Below are positions 7,459-16,453 of a DNA stretch of 41,750 bases, piece by piece. How positions within the stretch are numbered: the first letter of the stretch is position 1; each line of letters opens with the position of its first letter. The position numbers were made by a program, and so were the translations under genes. The DNA is from Chitiniphilus shinanonensis DSM 23277. Its GTDB lineage: Bacteria; Pseudomonadota; Gammaproteobacteria; Burkholderiales; Chitinibacteraceae. Where the stretch lies: assembly GCF_000374805.1 (NCBI RefSeq), contig NZ_KB895346.1, positions 1 to 41,750 of the forward strand, written 5' to 3'. The notes below the pieces were generated by a model. That model was not told the DNA's origin, made no database searches, and worked only from the letters and a program-made list of their open reading frames with translations.

Positions 7459-8664
7459 GTGCGTAACAGCAACATGAAAGGTAAGCACCGGGCCGTCCGG
7501 TCGGTGCCGGCCGTGATGCTGTGCGCTGCGATGCTGCCGGCCGCGCATGCGGCCTACGACGAAAGCGATGCCGTGGTCCTGGAGGCGAAATTGCGCTACC
7601 GCTACGACGACAACCTGTTCCGCCTGGCCGATTCGGACAACGCGGGCGTGGTGCTGGGCGATTCCCAGCGCGGCGACCACATGGTCGAGCCGCGGGTCGG
7701 CGTCAAGGCCCAGTGGCCGGTATCGCGCCAGCTGTTCACCTTGAACGGCGAGGTCTACCGCCCGCATTACTTCCATTACGACGAGCTGGACTACACCGGC
7801 TGGGAGGGCGAGGGCGCCTGGCAATGGGCGGTGGGCAGCACGCTGGCCGGCCGGCTCAGCTACAGCGACCGCAAATCGCTGTCCTCGTTCGAGGACGTGC
7901 TGGGCGGCATCAAGGACCTGTACCGCACCCGCAACGCCGAAGCCAGCGGCAACTGGCAGCTGGGGCCGACCTGGTCGCTGGGCGCGGGCGTGGGCGCCAC
8001 CGAGGAACGCCACGAGGCGCGGCAGTTCCTGGATTACGACGAACGCCACGCCACCGTCGGCGCCACCGCGCAGACCGGCAAGGGCAGCACCTTTACCGTG
8101 CGCGGCATGGTGTCCGAGCTGGAATACACCGAGGACTACGGCTTCGCCCGCGCCGACCTGCGCGGCTATCGCCAGCACGGCGTCGATTTCGGCTGGCAGA
8201 TCCCGCTGACCGCCTTGACCACCTTCGGCGGCAGCGTCGGCTGGGTGTCGTGGAAGGACAAGGCGGGCGGCGATGCCACCGACAACTTCATCGGCGGCCT
8301 CAACCTGCGCTGGCAGGCCACCGAGCGCACCAGCGTCGAGCTGGCCTACGAGCGCGCCTTCGACGATCCGGGGCAGAACCTGGTCCGGCGCATCACCGAC
8401 ACCTACCGCGTGCGCGCCGACTGGCGCTACCACCCCCGCTGGATCTTCAGCGGCGAAGTGAGCTACGAGGACCGCGAAATCGCCCGCGACACCCTGGGCG
8501 ACATCGAGGACCAGACCCTTTACTGGCGCCTGGCCAGCACCTACCGCCCCACCAACTCGATCGACCTGGTGGGCTACGTGGAGCAGAACGGGCGCGATTC
8601 CAACCTGCAGACCAATGAGTACGACAGCATGCAATACGGCCTGACCGCGACCTGGCGGTTCTAG
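7459..8664 (+). CDS. epsL: EpsL-type outer-membrane beta-barrel protein of the exopolysaccharide locus
   Basis: A protein of about 401 residues with a signal peptide (basic start, then SVPAVMLCAAMLPAAHA, cleavage before AYDES). The mature part has the alternating aromatic/polar pattern of a transmembrane beta barrel (LRYRYDDNLFRL, WRYHPRWIFSGEVSYED) and ends in aromatic-terminated strands (YGLTATWRF, ending in Phe as outer-membrane proteins do). This fits the EpsL family that accompanies epsB-epsG and exosortase B and probably serves as the outer-membrane exit for polymer. GTG 7459 is chosen for AAGGGGAA upstream; GTG 7429 and ATG 7474 are alternatives. It is the first gene of the locus, after the AT-rich region. 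Confidence 0.8.
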   Translation: MRNSNMKGKHRAVRSVPAVMLCAAMLPAAHAAYDESDAVVLEAKLRYRYDDNLFRLADSDNAGVVLGDSQRGDHMVEPRVGVKAQWPVSRQLFTLNGEVYRPHYFHYDELDYTGWEGEGAWQWAVGSTLAGRLSYSDRKSLSSFEDVLGGIKDLYRTRNAEASGNWQLGPTWSLGAGVGATEERHEARQFLDYDERHATVGATAQTGKGSTFTVRGMVSELEYTEDYGFARADLRGYRQHGVDFGWQIPLTALTTFGGSVGWVSWKDKAGGDATDNFIGGLNLRWQATERTSVELAYERAFDDPGQNLVRRITDTYRVRADWRYHPRWIFSGEVSYEDREIARDTLGDIEDQTLYWRLASTYRPTNSIDLVGYVEQNGRDSNLQTNEYDSMQYGLTATWRF

Positions 8665-8860
8665 GCGGAAAGCCGCGCAGTAACCACTGTGCGGCCAACG
8701 GAAGCGGCACTGGCTGATCCAGTCGAAACAGCGCCGAGGCGAGCCCCACAAGGGCCTGGGAATCTGAAACCGACGAGCATGGCGCAAGCGAGCCAGGCTC
8801 GCGCGACCGTCGCGGTTGCCAGGACAGGTTCCGAGCCGACCCCGGCAGGAGTACACACGA
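8665..8860 (+). promoter_or_regulatory. Structured leader between epsL and epsB
   Basis: A 196-base gap in an otherwise compact locus. It contains several strong local hairpins: GCCGCGCAG with CTGTGCGGC (8673-8696), ACTGG with CCAGT (about 8708-8722) and GCGAGCC with GGCTCGC (about 8793-8807). No protein frame is credible and no known riboswitch class was recognised. It could be an RNA leader controlling epsB. Confidence 0.35.
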
Positions 8861-10333
8861 ATGAACGCGAACGTCGATTTTGTCTTGAGTCACCAGGCCG
8901 AGCCGCAGCGCGGCCCCGAGTTCATCCAGTCCACGCTCTCCAACGAGCGGTTCGGGCAGCTGGCGCACGCCGCGCCGCTGGCGAGCTTTTGCAAGAGCTT
9001 CCTCGACCCCATCGTGGTGGTCGCCGTGCTGTACCTGCTGGCCATCCCGTTCGAGATCGCCTGGAACGGCTATCTGCTGGTATGGGCCGCGCTGGCGTTC
9101 CTGCTGTCGGCGCAATTGCTGGACGGCACCTTCCTGTTCGTGCCCGGCGTGAGCCGCCCGCTGATGGGCCTGGGGCGCTTCGTCGCCGGCTGGGGTTGCG
9201 TGGTCGGCTTCCTCTGGCTGATCGGACGCCTGTCCGGTTTCAACGCCTACTTCTACCCGCCGTTCCTCATCACCTGGCACCTGGTGGCGCCGGTGGTGCT
9301 GATCGGCATCCACGTACTGTTCCGCGCCGCGCTGCTGCACCCGAGCAACACCCCGCTGGCGCGCGCCGTGGTGATCGGCGCCAACCAGGCCGGCATCGCG
9401 CTGGCCAACCGCATCCGCGAAAACCCGCAGCTGCGCCTGGAGTTCGCCGGCTATTTCGACGACCGCAGCGCCAGCCGCCTGGACGGCATCCATTCGGACG
9501 AACTGCTGGGCAAGCTGGCCGCGCTGGTCGAATACGTGAAGACCCACAACATCGGCCACATCTACGTGTCGCTGCCGATGACCTCGCAGCCGCGCGTGCT
9601 GTCGCTGCTGGAAGACCTGAAGGACAGCACCGCGTCGATCTACTTCCTGCCCGACTTCTTCGTCTGCGACCTGATCCAGGCGCGCTTCGACCACGTGGGC
9701 GGCATCCCGGTGGTGGCGGTGTGCGAAAGCCCGTTCGTCGGCATGTCCGGCGTGGTCAAGCGCGTGTCCGACATCGTGCTGGCGCTGGTGATCCTGGCGC
9801 TGATCTGGCCGGTGATGCTGGCGGTGGCGCTGGCGGTGAAGTTCACCTCGCCCGGCCCGGTGCTGTTCAAGCAGCGCCGCTACGGCGCCAACGGCGAAAG
9901 CATCCTGGTCTACAAGTTCCGCTCGATGACGGTGATGGAAGACGGCGACAAGGTGGTGCAGGCGCAGAAGAACGACCAGCGCCTCACCCCGATCGGCGGC
10001 TTCATCCGCCGCACCTCGCTCGACGAGCTGCCGCAGTTCATCAACGTGCTGGAGGGCAAGATGAGCATCGTCGGCCCGCGCCCGCACGCCAACGCGCACA
10101 ACGAGATGTACCGCAAGCTGATCCGCGGTTACATGATCCGCCACAAGGTGAAACCCGGCATCACCGGGTGGGCCCAGGTCAACGGCTACCGCGGCGAGAC
10201 CGACACCATCGACAAGATGCAGAAGCGCATCGAGTACGACCTCGACTACCTGCGCAACTGGTCGCTGTGGCTCGATCTGAAGATCGTGCTGCAGACGGCG
10301 ACCAGCATGGCGCGCGATCAGAACGCCTATTAG
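8861..10333 (+). CDS. epsB: Undecaprenyl-phosphate sugar phosphotransferase (EpsB, WcaJ-like)
   Basis: A 490-residue polyprenyl-phosphate hexose-1-phosphate transferase, the priming enzyme of exopolysaccharide synthesis in the inner membrane. The N-terminal half has about four membrane segments (residues 45-155), then a nucleotide-fold domain (RAVVIGANQAGIALANRI). A further hydrophobic hairpin leads into the bacterial sugar transferase domain: SPGPVLFKQRRYG, YKFRSMTV, RRTSLDELPQF with its catalytic Asp-Glu pair, GPRPHA, and VKPGITGWAQVNGYRG. Length and order match EpsB/WcaJ proteins, which usually transfer glucose-1-P. ATG 8861 has AGGAG upstream. It lies 196 bases after epsL and is followed by a 524-base repeat-containing gap. 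Confidence 0.92.
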   Translation: MNANVDFVLSHQAEPQRGPEFIQSTLSNERFGQLAHAAPLASFCKSFLDPIVVVAVLYLLAIPFEIAWNGYLLVWAALAFLLSAQLLDGTFLFVPGVSRPLMGLGRFVAGWGCVVGFLWLIGRLSGFNAYFYPPFLITWHLVAPVVLIGIHVLFRAALLHPSNTPLARAVVIGANQAGIALANRIRENPQLRLEFAGYFDDRSASRLDGIHSDELLGKLAALVEYVKTHNIGHIYVSLPMTSQPRVLSLLEDLKDSTASIYFLPDFFVCDLIQARFDHVGGIPVVAVCESPFVGMSGVVKRVSDIVLALVILALIWPVMLAVALAVKFTSPGPVLFKQRRYGANGESILVYKFRSMTVMEDGDKVVQAQKNDQRLTPIGGFIRRTSLDELPQFINVLEGKMSIVGPRPHANAHNEMYRKLIRGYMIRHKVKPGITGWAQVNGYRGETDTIDKMQKRIEYDLDYLRNWSLWLDLKIVLQTATSMARDQNAY

Positions 10334-10857
10334 GGGGCTGGCATGCGACCGCTATCGAATCGGGCCGCAGCAGGCCCCCGGCAAAGCCCGGTGCGAAGCC
10401 TCCGCTGGGATGCCAGCCACGGCGTTCCCCTGCTTCAACCCGACTCCCCCCGCCCTCGCCGCACGAGCCTGCGGAATCTGTTCCCGGCGGTTGGAGATCG
10501 GCTGGCGGCAAGCCTCCGGCAAAGCCGGATGCTCGTCATCGGGGCGAAGCCGACAACGGCTCTTGCCACACGATTCCACTCCCCCCGCCCTCGCCGCCGC
10601 GAGGGAGCCTCGCTGCGCTCGTGGGTGGCGCCAGTCCGGGCGGTGCCGGTCGCTGATTGCGCTGGCGGAAGACTCGGCTCGCGTACCGCGTGCGGTGCGC
10701 GGGGAGGGCTGGCGGTGGCACGGTAATGCTCTTTGGAAGAACCACCGATTGGCCGTACTCGAATACCCAGTACCCGAATGAACTGCATCGTTTGCTGAAA
10801 CCAACAACGGGGCCTGACCACGGGCCCCTGTACCAACAACCATTCGAAAGGAATGCC
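10334..10857. repeat. Repeat-rich intergenic region between epsB and epsD
   Basis: A 524-base GC-rich gap without a believable gene. The phrase ACTCCCCCCGCCCTCGCCGC occurs at about 10442-10461 and again at 10578-10597. The second occurrence belongs to a block (10573-10621) repeated in reverse orientation at 37785-37833. Related short motifs (CCCCGGCAAAGCC) also occur here and near 37875. It looks like a decayed or composite dispersed repeat inserted between epsB and the epsD operon. The promoter for epsD onward may lie in its last 120 bases. Confidence 0.6.
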
Positions 10858-11781
10858 ATGCGCAACGTCCGACCCCTGCGATTCGGTATCGTCCTGCTCG
10901 TCCTGGCGCTCGCCGCTTGCGGCGACAAGCAGGAAGCCAAGTCGCCCAGCCAGGTGCTGGCCCGCGTGAACGGCAAGGAGATCACCGTTCACCAGCTCAA
11001 CTTCGTCCTGGCGCGCCAGCCGCAGCCGGTGAGCGACGAGACCAAGCAGAAAGTGCTGGAGCAACTGGTCGACCAGGAGCTATTGGTGCAGAAGGCCGAG
11101 GAACTCAAGCTCGACCGCGATCCGAACGTGTTGCAGGCGCTGGAGCAGAGCCGGCGCCAACTGCTGGCGCAGGCCGCCGCCGAGCGCGTGATCGGCAAGC
11201 CGGCCGACCCCACCGCCGAGGCGCGCACCAAGTTCTACAACGACAACCCCGCGCTGTTCTCCGAACGTCGCATCTACGACTTCGCCAGCTTCAGCGTCCC
11301 GGCCGCCGCGGCCGGCGACAAGGCGCTGCTCGCCACGCTGGAGAACGCCCACACCGCCGCCGACACCGAGGCCGCGCTCAAGGCCGCCGGCGTCGAGTAC
11401 AAGGCCAGCCGCACCCGCCGCGCCGCCGAGCAACTGCCGATGCCGCTGCTGGCGCGCATCTCCACCCTGCAGGTCGGCGACATCGTCAGCCTGCCGGACA
11501 GCAACGGCCGCGCCGTGCTGCTGCAACTGGAGGAAAGCCGCCCGGCGCCGGTGAGCCAGGCCGACGCCGCCCAGGCCATCACCGCCTACCTGCGCAACGG
11601 CCAGACCGAGCGTGACGCGCGCACCCGCCTTGCCGACCTGCGCGGCAAGGCCCAGGTCGAGTACGTCAACGGCTTCGCGCCTACCGCCACCGCCCAGGCC
11701 GGCGCGGCGGCGCCCGCGGTCGAAGCGGGCACCGGCGGCACCGCCGAACACCTCAAGGCCGGCGTGAAGGGGCTGAAATGA
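10858..11781 (+). CDS. epsD: EpsD-family peptidyl-prolyl isomerase-like lipoprotein
   Basis: A 307-residue periplasmic lipoprotein. The N-terminus (LVLALAAC) carries a lipobox with Cys at about residue 21. A SurA/parvulin-type N-terminal region follows (LARVNGKEITVHQLNFVLAR, then LEQLVDQELLVQKAEELKLD). The C-terminal half resembles a degenerate parvulin domain. Its position directly before epsE matches the EpsD family of PEP-CTERM/exosortase-B loci, which are thought to help assemble or fold the export machinery. ATG 10858 is preceded by AAAGGAATG. It overlaps epsE by an ATGA junction. Isomerase activity is not evident from residues I can check. Confidence 0.8.
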   Translation: MRNVRPLRFGIVLLVLALAACGDKQEAKSPSQVLARVNGKEITVHQLNFVLARQPQPVSDETKQKVLEQLVDQELLVQKAEELKLDRDPNVLQALEQSRRQLLAQAAAERVIGKPADPTAEARTKFYNDNPALFSERRIYDFASFSVPAAAAGDKALLATLENAHTAADTEAALKAAGVEYKASRTRRAAEQLPMPLLARISTLQVGDIVSLPDSNGRAVLLQLEESRPAPVSQADAAQAITAYLRNGQTERDARTRLADLRGKAQVEYVNGFAPTATAQAGAAAPAVEAGTGGTAEHLKAGVKGLK

Positions 11782-12584
11782 TGAAGGGCTGCATCGAACG
11801 CCTGGCGGCCCTGTGCGCCGCCACCCTGCTGGTGCTGGCCCCCGCGCACGCCGCCGACCCGCAGCCGCGCGACGCCGAGTACGTGCTCGGCGCCGGCGAC
11901 GTGGTCAAGGTGGCCGTCTACGACCACCCCGACCTCACCACCGAGATCCAGCTGACGCAATCCGGCGAGATCAGCTTCCCGCTGGTGGGCGCGGTCAAGC
12001 TGGCCGGACTGTCGTTCTCGCAGGCCGAGAGCCGCATCGCCGGGCTGCTGGAGCGTGGCGGCTTCGTCAACAAGCCCAGCGTCAACGTGCTGATCACCCA
12101 GTACCGCTCGCAGCGCGTGGCGGTGCTCGGCGAAGTCTCCAACCCCGGCCGCTACGCCCTCGACAGCGCCGCCACCCTGATCGACGCGCTGGCGCTGGCC
12201 GGCGGCGTCAATCCCAACGGCGGCGACACCCTAGTGCTGACCCGCGGCAATGAGCGTCGCGAATTCTCGCTGGCCGCGCTGCTGGCGCAGGACGGCACCG
12301 CGAAGGCCGAAGAAGTGCGCGCGGGCGACGTGCTGTACATCCCGCGGGCCCAGCAGATCTACGTCTACGGCGAGGTCAACCGGCCCGGTTCGTTCCGCCT
12401 GGAACGCAACATGACCGTGATGCAGGCGCTGTCGGTGGCCGGCGGCTACAACCTGCGCGCGTCGCAGAAGGGGCTGGAGATCCACCGCGCCAAGCACGAC
12501 GGCGGCACCGACGTGCTCCAGGCCAAGCCCACCGACGTGGTCCAGGCCAACGACGTGGTGTTCGTGCGCGAAGCGCTGTTCTGA
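11778..12584 (+). CDS. epsE: Polysaccharide export protein EpsE (Wza/SLBB family)
   Basis: A 268-residue exported protein with a signal peptide (LAALCAATLLVLAPAHA) but no lipobox. The mature N-terminus is a polysaccharide-export domain (EYVLGAGDVVKVAVYDHPDLT, ISFPLVGAVKLAGLS). Two SLBB domains follow, seen as VAVLGEVSNPGRYAL and IYVYGEVNRPGSFRLERNMTVMQALSVAGG. It is shorter than Wza and lacks the C-terminal outer-membrane helix, as is usual for EpsE of this locus type. Outer-membrane passage probably needs a partner such as EpsL. It starts in an ATGA overlap with epsD (ATG 11781 is an alternative) and is 10 bases ahead of epsF. Confidence 0.9.
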   Translation: MMKGCIERLAALCAATLLVLAPAHAADPQPRDAEYVLGAGDVVKVAVYDHPDLTTEIQLTQSGEISFPLVGAVKLAGLSFSQAESRIAGLLERGGFVNKPSVNVLITQYRSQRVAVLGEVSNPGRYALDSAATLIDALALAGGVNPNGGDTLVLTRGNERREFSLAALLAQDGTAKAEEVRAGDVLYIPRAQQIYVYGEVNRPGSFRLERNMTVMQALSVAGGYNLRASQKGLEIHRAKHDGGTDVLQAKPTDVVQANDVVFVREALF

Positions 12585-12594
12585 GGGCAACACA

Positions 12595-14001
12595 ATGAAC
12601 CTGCAACAATTCCTGCTGATCCTGCGTGCCCGGCTGTGGCTGGCGCTGATGGTGTTCGGCCTGGTGGTGGTCGGCGCCGTGGTGGTCAGCCTGCTGCTGC
12701 CCAAGCAGTACACCGGCGAAGTGGTGCTCACCGTGGACGCCAAGCCGGTCGACCCGATCAACGGCCTGGCCGCGCCCAACGTGATGGCGCCCGACTACAT
12801 GGCCACCCAGGCGCAGATCATCACCAGCCACAACACCGCCCTCAACGTGGTGGACGCGCTGGGCCTGGACAAGCTGCCCGAGACCCGCGAAGCCTTCGTC
12901 GCCGACACCGAGGGCCACGGCAACATCCGCGACTGGCTGGCCAGATCGCTGCTGCGCTCGCTGGAAGTGGAGCCGGCGCGCGACTCGCGCATCATCAGCC
13001 TGCGCTTCACCGCCGCCGACCCGCAGTTCGCATCGGCCATCGCCAATGCCTTCGCCCAGGCCTACGTCAAGACGGTGAGCGACATCCGCACCAACGCCGC
13101 GCAGCAGAACTCGGTGTTCTTCGAGGCCCAGCTCAAGACCTTGCAGAAGAACCTGGAGACCGCGCAGCGCCGCTATTCCGACTACCAGCGCGAACAGGGC
13201 ATCGTGGCCAGCGACGAGCGCCTGGACACCGAGACCCAGCGCCTGAACGACCTGTCGTCGCAAGTGGTGATGGCGCAGTCGCAAGCCTACGACGCGCGCT
13301 CGCGCGCCCGCGGCGACAACGCGCCGGACGTGCTCAACAACCCGCTGATCCAGCAGCTGAAGAGCCAGCTCGCCGCTCAGCAGGCCAAGTTCGACGAACT
13401 GGCGCAGAAGGTCGGCCCCAACCATCCGCACTACGTCGCCGCCAAGGCCGAGCTGGACGCCACCCGCAACGAGCTGAACGAGCTGACCCGCCAGTACGCC
13501 ACCGGCCTGTCCAGCGCCGCCAGCAGCTCGGCCGCGCGCCAGGCGTCGCTGGCGTCCGCGCTGGCGCAGCAGAAGGAACGGGTGCTCAAGCTCAAGGGCG
13601 ACCGCACCGAACTGGAAGTGCTGCAACGCCAGGTGGAGAACGCCCAGCGCGCCTACGACACCACGCTCGACCGCTACTCGCAGTCGATGCTGGAAAGCCG
13701 CGCCGCCGCCACCAACATCTCGGTGCTGCAAGCCGCACCGATCCCGCTCAAGCCGTCCAGCCCGCGCCTGCTGCTCAACCTGGCGCTGGCGATCTTCACC
13801 GGCGGCCTGCTCGGCATCGGCTGCGCGCTGGTGGCCGAACTGCTGGACCGCCGCGTGCGCTCCGCCCGCGACATCGAGCACGCGCTCGACCTGCCGGTGC
13901 TGGCCGAGCTGTCCCTGGCGCCTGCCCCGGCGCGCAAGAAGCGCCGCTGGCTGCCCGGCCGTTCGCGTCCGGCCAATCCTTCCTCCTTGCAACCTGCTTG
14001 A
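12595..14001 (+). CDS. epsF: Chain length determinant protein EpsF (Wzz-like co-polymerase)
   Basis: A 468-residue inner-membrane polysaccharide co-polymerase that sets chain length and bridges to the export channel. An N-terminal membrane helix (residues about 14-36) follows a short cytosolic start. The Wzz domain begins at YTGEVVLTVDAKPVDPING. The large periplasmic part is coiled coil (LKTLQKNLETAQRRYSDYQ through LEVLQRQVENAQRAYD). The proline-rich approach (APIPLKPSSPRL) leads to a second helix (about 388-412) and a basic cytosolic tail. The kinase domain is absent and supplied by epsG next door, the typical split arrangement. The downstream gap is 10 bases. Confidence 0.92.
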   Translation: MNLQQFLLILRARLWLALMVFGLVVVGAVVVSLLLPKQYTGEVVLTVDAKPVDPINGLAAPNVMAPDYMATQAQIITSHNTALNVVDALGLDKLPETREAFVADTEGHGNIRDWLARSLLRSLEVEPARDSRIISLRFTAADPQFASAIANAFAQAYVKTVSDIRTNAAQQNSVFFEAQLKTLQKNLETAQRRYSDYQREQGIVASDERLDTETQRLNDLSSQVVMAQSQAYDARSRARGDNAPDVLNNPLIQQLKSQLAAQQAKFDELAQKVGPNHPHYVAAKAELDATRNELNELTRQYATGLSSAASSSAARQASLASALAQQKERVLKLKGDRTELEVLQRQVENAQRAYDTTLDRYSQSMLESRAAATNISVLQAAPIPLKPSSPRLLLNLALAIFTGGLLGIGCALVAELLDRRVRSARDIEHALDLPVLAELSLAPAPARKKRRWLPGRSRPANPSSLQPA

Positions 14002-14011
14002 GGTCCGCGCC

Positions 14012-14881
14012 ATGAAACAGGAATCCGTCGGCAGCATGCTGCCCCCCGAGGCCAGCCACATCGGCAAGGTGTTGCTGGAGATGGGCAAGCTCACCCCGCA
14101 GCAGGCCGAGCACGTGCTCGACGTGCACCGCGAAGAGGGCCTGCGTTTCGGCGAAGCCGCGGTCAAGCTCGGCTACCTGGCCGAGCCGGACCTGCGCCAC
14201 GCGCTGGCGCGGCAGTTCTCGTACTCGTACCTGGCGCCGAACGATCTGTCGCTCGGCCACGAACTGATCGCCGCCTACCAGCCGTTCAGCCCGGCGGTCG
14301 AGGCGCTGCGCAGCCTGCGCAGCCAGCTGGTGCTGCGCTGGATCGCCCAGGGCCACAAGACCATCGGCCTCGCCGGCTTCGACAACGGCGCGCCCACCGG
14401 CGTGTTCGCCGCCAACCTGGCTGTGGTGTTCTCGCAACTGGGCGAGCGCACGCTGCTGATCGACGCCGACCTGCGCCGCCCGACGCTGCACGAGCTGTTC
14501 CGCCTGGACAACCGCCACGGCCTGTCCGACCTGCTGGCCGGACGCTGCGGCGACGAGTGCGTCACCGGCATCGACGCGCTGGACGGCCTGTCGCTGCTGG
14601 CCGCCGGCACCCTGCCGCCCAACCCGCAGGAACTGCTGTCGCGCGCCAATTTCCCGCTGCTGCTGCAACGCATGGTCGAGCAGTACGACGTGGTGATCGT
14701 CAACACCCCGCCCGCCACCGACGCCGCCGACCAGCAACTGATCGCCGCCCGGGTGCGTGGCATGGTGCTGGTGACCGACCGCCACCGCTCGCGGTTGCGC
14801 GAGCTGACCCAGCTGCGTGAGCAACTGGAAGCCGCCGGCGCCCACGTGATCGGCGCCGTGCTGAACGAAGGGAGCCGCTGA
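14012..14881 (+). CDS. epsG: EpsG-type BY-kinase homologue with degraded ATP site
   Basis: A 289-residue cytosolic partner of EpsF, family of chain-length tyrosine kinases. Residues about 17-75 resemble the MshEN/GspE N-terminal domain. The ParA-like ATPase part starts near 95 (AVEALRSLRSQL). Walker A' is intact (LLIDADLRRP, 148-157), and ANLAVVFSQLGERT is typical. However, the P-loop segment reads GFDNGAPTGVF (122-132), lacking the Lys/Arg-Ser/Thr signature, and the Walker B position reads VVIVNTPPA with Asn where Asp is expected (231). There is no C-terminal tyrosine cluster. It may act as a non-catalytic co-polymerase partner. The gene is spaced 10 bases after epsF and 1 base before xrtB. 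Confidence 0.85.
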   Translation: MKQESVGSMLPPEASHIGKVLLEMGKLTPQQAEHVLDVHREEGLRFGEAAVKLGYLAEPDLRHALARQFSYSYLAPNDLSLGHELIAAYQPFSPAVEALRSLRSQLVLRWIAQGHKTIGLAGFDNGAPTGVFAANLAVVFSQLGERTLLIDADLRRPTLHELFRLDNRHGLSDLLAGRCGDECVTGIDALDGLSLLAAGTLPPNPQELLSRANFPLLLQRMVEQYDVVIVNTPPATDAADQQLIAARVRGMVLVTDRHRSRLRELTQLREQLEAAGAHVIGAVLNEGSR

Positions 14882-14882
14882 C

Positions 14883-15770
14883 ATGACGGCCCGCAGCGAA
14901 GCCACGACCCCGTTCGGGATCGCTGACCTCGGCGGCCTGCTGTGGCGCAACGCGCTGTTGTGCGTGGCGCTGCTGGTGCTGGCCGTGCCCACGGTCTACG
15001 ACCTGTCGCGCACCGTGTGGCAGACCGAGGAACTGGGCCACGGCCCCATCGTGCTGGCGCTGGTGCTGTGGCTGTTCTGGCTGCGCCGCGACGCGCTGAC
15101 CGCCTTGCCCGACGCGCGCGCCCCGGCCTGGGGCCTGCTGTTCGGCCTGCTGGGGGCGCTGTGCTACGCCTTCGGCCGCTCGCAGGCCATCCTGCTGCTG
15201 GAGATCGGCGCCTTCATTCCGCTGACCATGGCGATCCTGCTGTCGGCCAAGGGCTGGGCCGCGGTGCGCGCATGCAGCTTCGCGCTGTTCTTCCTGCTGT
15301 TCCTGGTGCCGCTGCCCGGCTTCGTCATCGACGCCATCACCGCCTCGCTCAAGCAGGAAGTGTCGGCGCTGGCGGAAATGGTGCTGTACGCCGCCGGCTA
15401 CCCGGTCGCCCGCAGCGGCGTGCTGCTCAACGTGGGCCCGTACCAGCTGTTGGTGGCCGATGCCTGCTCCGGCCTGAATTCGCTGTTCAGCCTGTCCGCC
15501 GTCGGCCTGCTGTACGTCTACCTGACCGCGCACCGCAGCGTGCTGCGCAACCTGCTGCTGATCGCCGCCATCCTGCCGCTGGCGTTCTTCGCCAACGTGC
15601 TGCGGGTGATCGTGCTGGTGCTGGTGACCTACCACTTCGGCGACGAAGCGGGGCAGGGCTTCGTGCACGGCGCCGCCGGCCTGTTCCTGTTCGCCGCCGC
15701 GCTCGGCTCGCTGTTCCTGTTCGACCGCGTGCTCGGGCTGTTCTTCCGCAAACGCGAGGTGATTGCATGA
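14883..15770 (+). CDS. xrtB: Exosortase B
   Basis: A 295-residue multi-pass inner-membrane transpeptidase that cleaves and anchors PEP-CTERM proteins. It has about eight hydrophobic segments. The exosortase catalytic signature is complete: VADACSGLNSL with Cys195, ANVLRVIVLVL with Arg241, and GQGFVHGAAG with His262. Its position between epsG and epsI is diagnostic of the XrtB subtype. It begins one base after the epsG stop and overlaps epsI by ATGA, so translation is coupled. A candidate substrate is encoded at 29788-30315. Confidence 0.95.
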   Translation: MTARSEATTPFGIADLGGLLWRNALLCVALLVLAVPTVYDLSRTVWQTEELGHGPIVLALVLWLFWLRRDALTALPDARAPAWGLLFGLLGALCYAFGRSQAILLLEIGAFIPLTMAILLSAKGWAAVRACSFALFFLLFLVPLPGFVIDAITASLKQEVSALAEMVLYAAGYPVARSGVLLNVGPYQLLVADACSGLNSLFSLSAVGLLYVYLTAHRSVLRNLLLIAAILPLAFFANVLRVIVLVLVTYHFGDEAGQGFVHGAAGLFLFAAALGSLFLFDRVLGLFFRKREVIA

Positions 15771-16453
15771 ATCGCGCAACCCGCTGGCAGATTCCGCTGG
15801 CGATCCTGATGCTGGCCGCCGCCGCGCTGGCCTGGGCGATGAAGCCCACCGAATCGCTGGCCGAAACCCGCCGCGTCACCCTGGAGGCGATGATCCCGCA
15901 GCGCCTGGGCGACTGGCGCCTGGAGGCGTCGCAGGACGTGGTGTCGCTGCCGCCCGAGCTGCGCGCCAAGCTGGCCGAGCTGTACACCGAGACGCTGGGC
16001 CGCACCTACGTCAACAGCCGCGGCGAGCGGGTGATGCTGTCCATCGCCTACGGTCGCGACCAGAGCGACGGCCTGCGGGTGCACAAGCCCGACGTCTGCT
16101 ACCCGGCGCAGGGCTTCGTGGTGTCGCAGGGCCAGGACGGCACGCTGGACGTCGGCGGCCACGCGCTGCCGGTGCGCCGGCTGGTCGCCACCCTGGGCGA
16201 ACGCAACGAGCCGATCACCTACTGGATGACGGTGGGCGAACGCATCACCCTCAACGGCACCCAGCACAAGCTGGCGCAGCTGGCCTACGGCGTGCGCGGC
16301 GTGATCCCCGACGGCATGATCTTCCGCGTGTCCACCCTCGGCACCTCGCCGCAGGACGAATACGCGGTGCAGCAGCGCTTCCTCGCCGCGCTGTACCACG
16401 ACCTGCCGCCGAGCACGCGCCCATTGTTCTTCGGCGCCACGGAGGGGGCATGA
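15767..16453 (+). CDS. epsI: Exosortase-associated protein EpsI
   Basis: A 228-residue protein with an N-terminal membrane anchor (IPLAILMLAAAALAWAM) and a periplasmic EpsI domain. It shows the family motif LRVHKPDVCYPAQGF, whose Cys is conserved in EpsI, and the later YWMTVGERI and RVSTLGTSP blocks. EpsI always accompanies or is fused to exosortases; its exact role is unsettled, and a part in processing or presenting the product is suspected. It overlaps xrtB by ATGA and the following nitroreductase-like gene by ATGA. Confidence 0.92.
   Translation: MNRATRWQIPLAILMLAAAALAWAMKPTESLAETRRVTLEAMIPQRLGDWRLEASQDVVSLPPELRAKLAELYTETLGRTYVNSRGERVMLSIAYGRDQSDGLRVHKPDVCYPAQGFVVSQGQDGTLDVGGHALPVRRLVATLGERNEPITYWMTVGERITLNGTQHKLAQLAYGVRGVIPDGMIFRVSTLGTSPQDEYAVQQRFLAALYHDLPPSTRPLFFGATEGA

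Noticed and set aside
10343-10726. Plus-strand 127-codon frame in the epsB-epsD gap
   Set aside because: It is composed of repeat sequence found again at 37.8 kb, with no binding site or conserved protein pattern.
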